DNA of 64,000 nt from Cryptomeria japonica (taxonomy: Eukaryota; Streptophyta; Pinopsida; Cupressales; Cupressaceae), in assembly GCF_030272615.1 (NCBI RefSeq), contig NC_081415.1, forward strand, positions 418,648,757 through 418,712,756, given 5' to 3'. Each line of letters opens with the position of its first letter. Position 1 is the first letter of the stretch. The notes under the pieces were generated by a model. It was not told where the DNA came from and searched no databases. It worked only from the letters and a program-made list of their open reading frames with translations. The translations under genes and the position numbers were made by a program. Shown here piece by piece: positions 57,341 through 64,000 of this stretch.

Positions 57341-57960
57341 TCAAGTGCAAAACATCTTGCGAGCTAGCAACAACTAAAATCTCCCAGTAGTCACAAGCTC
57401 GTGACTTAAACTGACTTGATGATAAAGGACCTGTGAGCTAGCGATAACCATTAAACATGTCTGACCAACCATTTGACCACACTTGACGTTGACATGGACA
57501 AATAAATAGAGGACAACTTATATTTTCAACGCACGACAACTTTGGTTTACTAGCCAACTAAGACAAAAAACAAACACAAAACCGTAATCGCCATGAACAT
57601 CATTTTAAGCATTTAATGTAGAACAGTAGAAAGGTAACAAAGGTTCTAGCAGTAACAGTTATGCAATATGAATAATTTTATGGATCTTGTGACACAAATT
57701 TGTTGCATTTCATGTTCAACATGTTACATAATGTGGAACCAAATACCAATTTACTAATAATTCAATTGTTTAGTAATAATTCAAATTCACAATTAAAAAT
57801 ATGAAATAAGTATCCGTTCTACTTCTGATTGACAAATTCAAGGAATACAATATAAAAAATCATCAATGACAACTATAGTATTGCAATTTTGCAAATTGAA
57901 ATTGTAATATGACTCAAGAATTGTAGTATAATTATAAATACCTATAAACTGACTGCTAAT

Positions 57961-60756
57961 TCACTTCAGTGATTCAGTCTGACTGTCTGAGGCTCCTATA
58001 TCCCAAATGGACTCAAGATCCGGAAACTGACTAGTACTAACAGGTTCATCTTCATTCTGAGTCGGGTATTCAAAAATGTCTTCATCTTCATGTTGACTTT
58101 GAGTCTGCGATCCATCATATTCATTTGTCTCAGGACTAGCACTAGCAGTAGCACCACCAGCTTTTAAAGTGTTGCACACCCCTCGTCTATCATGCATGGA
58201 ATTCCAGATTGCCAGTGCCCTATCATATGGAAAATCTCTAACATTATACTGGGTTACAAACAACCTCAAGCAAGTTTCCAAATTCTTGTCTATTTTGTTT
58301 ATGATCTTTGATTTCAAAAGCCCTAATGCACTGAAAACTCTCTCATCTTCCACCGACCCCAATATCATTGTTTGACATAAATCAACAAATTTCAAATATT
58401 CTGGTATTGCAATACGCAATGCTTCACTTTGATCTATCCTTTTCCAAAGCCTTGTGATTGATCCAGGTTCAAATGGATTCTCCAAGTTAACCAACTGCTG
58501 TTTCATAACCAATGCAAACTGTTTACATTGTTTTCTAAGATGATCTAAATTTAAAATTCCTTCTATTGGCTATCCATTGCAATATGCATCTTTTGAAAAT
58601 GTCAATATCAATTCCTCTAGTTTTTTATGATACATCTTTGCGTCATTTGGATTATCTCCAATTGAATGCCAAAATTGAGGATACACACAACCCATGGCTT
58701 CAAGTATTTCTTCTCGAGGGGATCTTTCTCGAATCTCAGTTGAAAGTTCATATGCAATAGACTTCAAATTATCACTAACAGATTTAACAATCTTGTCAAA
58801 ATCTTCCTTTTTAACTGGTAGTGCTCTGCCTCGCTTGCCCGTCTTAGATTGGTGCATTGGTATCTAAAATCCTTTTACAAAGACACATAACTCATTTTTT
58901 GTATTGAAATGTAAAAAATTTTCAGCATGATTCAAATCTATAATTATCTGCCACCTAAAAAAATTTGGGCTTCGCCCTGTTAGATTTGAATATAGACCAT
59001 CCAGGCTCAAGCATGTCATTTTATGTAGAGTGCTATACTCATTGATATACATAGTTCTATCTTGGGCTTTCTTAACAAGTTTGTTCATTGAATCTAGCAT
59101 GGGGAGAAGACTAGCTAAAGTTAACAGAGTCTCTATATCACTTAACTTATGTAAGAGATCATGAGATTTATCTACTGTGAGGCGTTGCTCATACATTAGT
59201 CCGATCAAGGATTGATATTCTGTTAGAACTCGTTCCACTGGTCCATGCAAGGAGATCCATTTGGTCTCAACATCCCTGAGAAGCTTGTTTCCTCTTGTTA
59301 CTCCCTCAACAAAAATCTAAAATTCTGCAAAACGTTTAGGACTTTGGCAGAAGTATGAGTGGAGCTCATGGACCAAATCTTCAACTTTTGACACTGTAGG
59401 GAAATTGCTTACAATTCTATATGCTAAATTCATTCGATGGGCCATGCAGTGAATTCCAACCATGTATGGTGCAATACTAGTTTGTAATCTTGCGCAAAGG
59501 CCGGTCCTTTGACCTTGCATTACTGCAGCTCCATGAGCTCCAACACACACCAACTTCTTGGCAATTGTCAAGTCATCCATACCAACAATTTCATTCAAAG
59601 CTTTCTTAACTTCCAAATATAAATTTTCTGCTGTTGAATTGCCCCTCATTTTACGAACATAGAGTAGATGAGCTCGGTGGACATGTTCTTTTACGGTATA
59701 CACATGCATACAAACCCAAACAGTGTTATCTACTACAGTAACTTCATCTATGGATAATGAAATGAAATTTGACTCTTTTACACTCTCTTGTAAATTTTCC
59801 TTTTCCACCTCAGCGAGACAGTTTGCCATTTCCCATCCAGCGTTTATTGACCAATGTGACATAGGATAGTGAGGAACATTCAAAAAAGATAATAAATTAC
59901 TAAATTCTGGGAAATCTTTCATAGGACGCCCTCTCGACATAATATGAAAAACAACACTCATCTGAACAGTCTTTGCTAGGTTTGCATCTTTCGTTGCATG
60001 TTCAAGCCTAGCCTTGACTATATTTCTAAATCCACTATTACGAATCAGTGTCGTTTTGTGGTTATGCTCTTCATATTCTGTGGCATACTTAACATGAAGA
60101 CATTCTTCCTTTGATTTCCATCTTACTACTCATTTTTCCTTTCCGCCTATGATCTATTTTTCATAAACCTTACCAATATGCTTTTCTATGGTGTCAAGCT
60201 TTAGCTGCATCTTCTTCTCTCTTTTAGTTTTCGAGCTACAAATCTTATACTTGCATTCTGTTGGTTGTTCATCATTGTTTGGGACTGGTTCAATGAATGG
60301 GTACTTTGCTACCCAATCAATCTTAAAACTCCTTGTCATCTCCCACTCTTGCCCCAGTTTTACTTTCTTTTTTCTTTTCTTCCTACCAACATCATCTTCA
60401 GTACTAGCATTTGCATTCGCCAATGATATCTCATTGTGTGTATCCCTTAGAACATCTTCTGCGGTGTCGATATTGTCATCCTCATTTGATGCATTTAACT
60501 CAATGACAATCCCACCTTGTGGTATTGGTGGTGGTGAGCTACTATGAATGGGTTCTGCAATTGCAGAGGTTGATGGACCAGAAAATTTGCCAATTCCAAA
60601 TAAAGACTTTATGGTACTATCTTTAAGTTTAAGTTTTGGGCATTTTGATGGCCTCCCAATCCCTTCAGTTTCACTGCCCTGAGGAGTCTTACCCTTGTCT
60701 GACATCCCAATCCCTTCACCACCCTGAGGAGTCTCACCCATGTCTGACTGTGACAT
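57961..60756 (-). pseudogene. hAT family transposase
   Basis: One frame of about 930 codons from ATG 60756 to 57961, with about six stops. N-terminus: Ser/Gly-rich; 'FKIDWVAKYPFIEP' then 'CKYKICSSKTKREKKMQL', a TTF/BED-like zinc finger. Catalytic region: 'SLSIDEVTVVDNTVW' (first Asp), 'LVCVGAHGAAVMQG', where the second catalytic Asp is His, and 'HCMAHRMNLA'. C-terminus: 'GSVEDERVFSALGLLKSKI' with 'LETCLRLFV', the hAT dimerisation domain. It would cut and rejoin the element ends. The stops and the Asp-to-His change make this copy inactive. Confidence 0.9.
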
Positions 60757-61039
60757 CTTGAGTCTTGACCTCTCACTACGAATTAAAAGTTAAAACTAAT
60801 ACTATCAAGTATGAAGAAATGATTACTCACCTTTATGCATTCTCAATTCTCTGAATCAGGAATCAAGAATGAATGCTTGGGCTTGTGTTGTAGGATTGTA
60901 ACTCTGGCCCTCCGCCCTACAATGAACTTCAACTTTCCAACTCAATTTGCGGAATGCGAATCGAGACTCGAGACTCTGAGAGCTCCCAATTTACTAATCA
61001 GACATGAACAAATTTTAAGAAAGAGTGTATTTATAGCAA

Positions 61040-61503
61040 TCAATGATTGCATTTTTGGCGAATTGCGCGGGGCCCGGGCGTCGTAATTGCCAATAAACAT
61101 TTAATTTAATTGAATTTTTGGTGAATTGCGTGGGCGTGCAATGAACATTTAATTTAAGCGGGGCGAAATGGGTCCTCGAATGCTTATAATGTTTTATTTG
61201 ATATTGGTGAATTTGGCCGACGCATGCAATGAACATGTAATTTACCATTGGCAAATTAGGTCTTGGGTATGTGGTCATTTTACTATTGCTAGCGAATAAT
61301 GAAGGTTATCTAATACCCACGTCTGAGTGATTCTAGGTGAATATTACGGGCATGCACATCAACGGTGTGTGGTCAATGGCGAAGCCAGATTCTATAGTGC
61401 ACTGTTAACCCTGAAATTCCAGGTGATTTGACCATGATTTTGCCCCTGACTATTCACGCGGAATTCGCCAATTGGCAAAGATTCGCCACTAAAAAACTCT
61501 CTG
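61040..61503. repeat. hAT right subterminal repeats and terminal inverted repeat
   Basis: TTTTTGGCGAATTGCGCGG, TTTTTGGTGAATTGCGTGG, ATTGGTGAATTTGG, ATTGGCAAATTAGG, GGAATTCGCCAATTGGCAAA, then the end ACTAAAAAACTCTCTG. Orientation changes from unit to unit. Confidence 0.7.
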
Positions 61504-61511
61504 CTCATCAC

Positions 61512-61852
61512 AAAATGCCGGTTGGTAACTCATCACAGAGTATTACCGGTTCATACAAAATACCGGTTCAAGCAAAATGCCGGTTGCTGGTTTGACAAAA
61601 TTGAAGACTGGGAAATGTGTTCTTTTGCTTTGGTCCTTCGTACCGCTTGAGATCCTCGAACTGCTTGGGGTCTACATGCCGCTTCAGATCGGTAAACACT
61701 TTCTGCAAAACACCAATAGTCTAAAGACTATAATGCATCATACCGGTTGGAACAATTGCCGGTTGAGCATAACTCATACATACAAAAATGATCTCAATGC
61801 AAGCGTGTGTCCATTAATGACAATCACAACATAATCATCAAAAATGCCAGCA
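61512..61852 (-). repeat. Element C 3' LTR, piece 2
   Basis: Continues the LTR after the hAT insertion (CGGTTGGTAACTCATCACAG as in B) to its outer edge TGCTGGCATTTTTGAT (minus strand). The polypurine tract GCCAAAGGGGGAGAT follows at 61853-61868. Confidence 0.9.
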
Positions 61853-62139
61853 ATCTCCCCCTTTGGCATTGATGGAAACACTTAGGAAAATAAAATTTTG
61901 ACATCTAAGTGTTTTAGAACAAAATCATTCCATTAGAAAAATTGCTCCCCCTAAGCATATACACTATCCCTTTAACTATACAATGTATAACTATTTTGCA
62001 CATAGAGATATTAGAGCATACATCAAAATTTTCAATACCAAATACTTCTCCCTCTTAGAATACTTCTCCCCCTTTGCTAGCAATGACAAAGTACAGCTGA
62101 ACAACCCCTGTTTCCATTTGGTATTAAAATAATAACAGT

Positions 62140-63082
62140 TTATGACAATAAGGAATAAAACTTGTCAAAAATAGATTTAAAGTCCTGCAAGAATTGTTTC
62201 ATAGATAAAGACCAGGACTCAAGTAGGGAGGTGGCTACTTCTTTCTCTGTCTACATCTGGGAGACTTGTTCTTCCATGGCGTCAATTGTGCTCATCTCCT
62301 GTGTCACTATTAAGGCATCCAGATTTAGATAGCACTTCTGAAGAATTTGCAGACGTGGGAGGAGAACCAGTTGTAGCTCCTGCAAATCTTGAGACCGGGT
62401 GCTGATCTCATGCTCCATTTTTGCTATCTGGGAGTGAAACCGGTGAATGGTTTGCCCATAGACTGTAAAGGAGTCATAAGGTGGCTTGAATGTGCTCATG
62501 TAGGACTGCAAGTCAGATTGAAGCTTTTGCTTCTGTGCAATCACATTGTCACATAATAGATGAGGTTGGAAAATCTTGCTGAGTAGAAGATTCCCCTCAT
62601 CCAGAGCATCCCTTCTATCCTTTTGTGCTTTTTGGAGTTTAGTCCAGAGCCCATTTAACTTCTTCACCAGAGCAGTATTTAGAACCTTTTGATGCTCTTT
62701 CTTAGCATTTGCCTCTGCTACCTCTTCTAAGCTCTGCACTTGATCATCTACTACTGTGCATATGAGCTTTAGTTGTGCCAATGATGAGTCAGTACTGGGG
62801 AGGTTTGTACCGGGTAACAAAACGGTAAGAGTGTCAACCGCAACTTGGATCACATCTTCCTCCTCCTTCCTCCTTAACACCTCAAGGCGATCTTGAGCAA
62901 CCTTGATGCTCTGCAGTAGCTCTATTTCACTTGCAGATTGGAGCTCAATAGGAATGGTAAGGTCAGTCGGTTTGACTTGACTACCGGTTGCCTTAGGTGT
63001 CTCCATCTGCGTGCTTTTTTCCGCTTCTCCTGCCTTGTCTTCCTCTATTTTCTTCTTTGCCGCTTCTCTTCTCTTTTCCTCT
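62140..63082 (-). pseudogene. Element C ORF2, C-terminal part
   Basis: From 63082: 'EKRREAAKKKIEEDKAGEAE', then the stretch starting METPKATGSQ (63006) open to 62251 (251 residues), a TAG, and a further 40 codons to about 62140. It is the homologue of B's C-terminal coiled coil ('LPSTDSSL', 'VKKLNGLWTKLQKAQKD', 'VLLPRLQILQKCYLN'). Better preserved than B: just one stop. C has 'VSQM*TE' where B has 'VY*MQTE', so each copy lost a different Gln. Truncated upstream by the insertion at 63083. Confidence 0.8.
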
Positions 63083-64000
63083 TGTTGGGAGTATTTAAAA
63101 CTGAGTCAAGTTCATAGGCCCATTTCAAAAATTTGCCCTGCATTTCCGAATGATTAAAATAAGTCAGTTTGAATGGCCTAGTTAGCAAGGGGGTAAAATG
63201 GAGCCAGTTGATTTTCAGAGGGTAAGGCTCGGGATTCATGTCCCACACCTTTCATTTGGCCTATTCAATGATGTGCAACTTTCAGAATTTAGTTTGGAGA
63301 AGTTTATGAGGTACCCATTTTGAGGGGTGAGCTGGAAGTGCATTTTAGGCACAAATGCAGATTTGATTGAGTGGCCTACTTTGAGCGATTATATATTTTG
63401 CCCTATTGATCGTCATGGAGAAATTTGAAATGGATTCAATTGTATGCATTAATGTGAGTCAGCCTGCAAAATTTCAGGTCTTGACGAATCCATTTGCTCA
63501 ATTTTCATAGCCAATTCCGTTTGCAGTTTGTGTGATTTGGCAAGTCCCTGTTTCGACAGCTAGTCGGAGCCCTGTTTCGCATGAGTGTAAAAGTTGCCTC
63601 AGTTAGCATCATGTTAGAATGTTTGTTCTGGGCTAATGTCAGTATAAATGATGAGCTACGTTTCAAATTTCAAGCCTCTACCAATCCGTTTGATCGGTTT
63701 TCAAAAGAGCTCATTTTGCCATCAAATTCAGTTATCCGCACTCCAGTGTTAGATCAATTAATGTAGCCATTTTTGTGAGTGCACCATTTGCATCCTGTCA
63801 GTCTAGTGATTGAACTAAGAATTCAAAGATTTAATATGTACTTAAAGGTACCTATGTTTCAAATTTGAGGGCCTACGGAGGTCGTTTGATATTTTTGAGA
63901 AAGGCATCATGTGTTGCCAGGACATTGACTTCGTCAGGTCCGTAGTGTCGACAAAGCCAGTTGGCCGTTTTCGGAAATTAATATCTCTTCACTCGAGACT
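63083..64000 (+). mobile_element. Element G: LTR-like insertion into element C (partial)
   Basis: Element C ORF2 stops matching B after the CCTCT at 63078-63082. From TGTTGGGAGTATTTAAAACT onward the sequence is unrelated, non-coding and LTR-like. The other end is off the window, so neither class nor strand can be confirmed. Confidence 0.45.

Larger units (their letters stand above)
49585..61503. mobile_element. Giant hAT DNA transposon (11.9 kb) with transposase and extra gene
   Basis: Inserted in element C's LTR with an 8-bp duplication CTCATCAC (49577-49584 and 61504-61511), the hAT signature. Left end CAGGGAAAACTTT; right end, minus strand, CAGAGAGTTTTTTAG. Subterminal GGCGAATT-type motifs occur at both ends. 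It encodes a hAT transposase (57961-60756) and a second long gene (52437-55917), both minus strand, plus CpG-rich repeat tracts. At 11.9 kb it is well above the usual few kb for hAT elements. Confidence 0.9.
48774..63082 (-). mobile_element. Element C: member of the A/B family, 3' end only, LTR split by a hAT transposon
   Basis: Minus strand. The 3' LTR is in two pieces, 48774-49584 and 61512-61852, which together match B's 1.2-kb LTR. Then come the polypurine tract and the C-terminal part of ORF2 (62140-63082). It is interrupted at 63083 by another insertion and leaves the window. The left target site in element F is probably GGATT (48769-48773); the matching copy would be off the window. 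Confidence 0.87.

Overview
The window looks like nuclear DNA from a large, repeat-rich plant genome. The tRNA-Met primer sites, the Copia and Gypsy protein families and a DRM-type DNA methyltransferase copy all point to a plant; the nested transposon layers suggest a gymnosperm, but that is inference. I see no intact host gene, rRNA, tRNA or CRISPR. Almost everything that can be explained is a transposable element, usually one inside another, and every reading frame of element origin is broken by stops or frameshifts.

Left part. 1-3667 is the 5' half of a minus-strand LTR element (A). 3710-12697 is a non-autonomous CACTA transposon (CTT target duplication on both sides). It carries captured gene scraps and, at 9893-12370, a long inverted repeat of about 1.2 kb arms and a loop of about 22 bp. 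Both arms contain the catalytic region of a DRM-type de novo DNA methyltransferase. This is the most interesting object in the window: a transposon carrying a hairpin against the enzyme family that silences transposons. It recalls rice miR820, which lies in CACTA elements and targets OsDRM2. 12701-19195 is non-genic, with a minisatellite, a second smaller inverted repeat (17841-18634) and an ATAC/TA microsatellite.

Middle. 19196-28017 is a plus-strand Copia element (E) inserted into the microsatellite (TATAT duplication). Its protease is split by a short non-autonomous LTR element (H, 21500-24244, TTATC duplication). 28170-41680 is a 5'-truncated minus-strand Copia element (D). Its integrase region is split by element B (32002-39832, AGGTG duplication). 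B encodes a coiled-coil, multi-zinc-knuckle protein and a very long second protein, but no protease, integrase or reverse transcriptase.

Right part. 42099-48773 is the 5' part of a plus-strand Gypsy element (F), cut inside the protease region by element C (48774-63082), another member of the A/B family. C's LTR is itself split by a giant hAT transposon (49585-61503, 11.9 kb, 8-bp duplication CTCATCAC). The hAT carries a decayed transposase and a second long unidentified gene. At 63083 a further LTR-like insertion begins and leaves the window.

How the parts relate. A, B and C form one two-gene non-autonomous family. B and C share LTR blocks and polypurine-tract surroundings with the pol-bearing element D, which makes D's lineage the likely source of enzymes for them. 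Stops fall mostly at former Gln, Trp and Arg codons (C-to-T or G-to-A), and the DRM arms differ mainly at CpG sites. Both fit decay under cytosine methylation.
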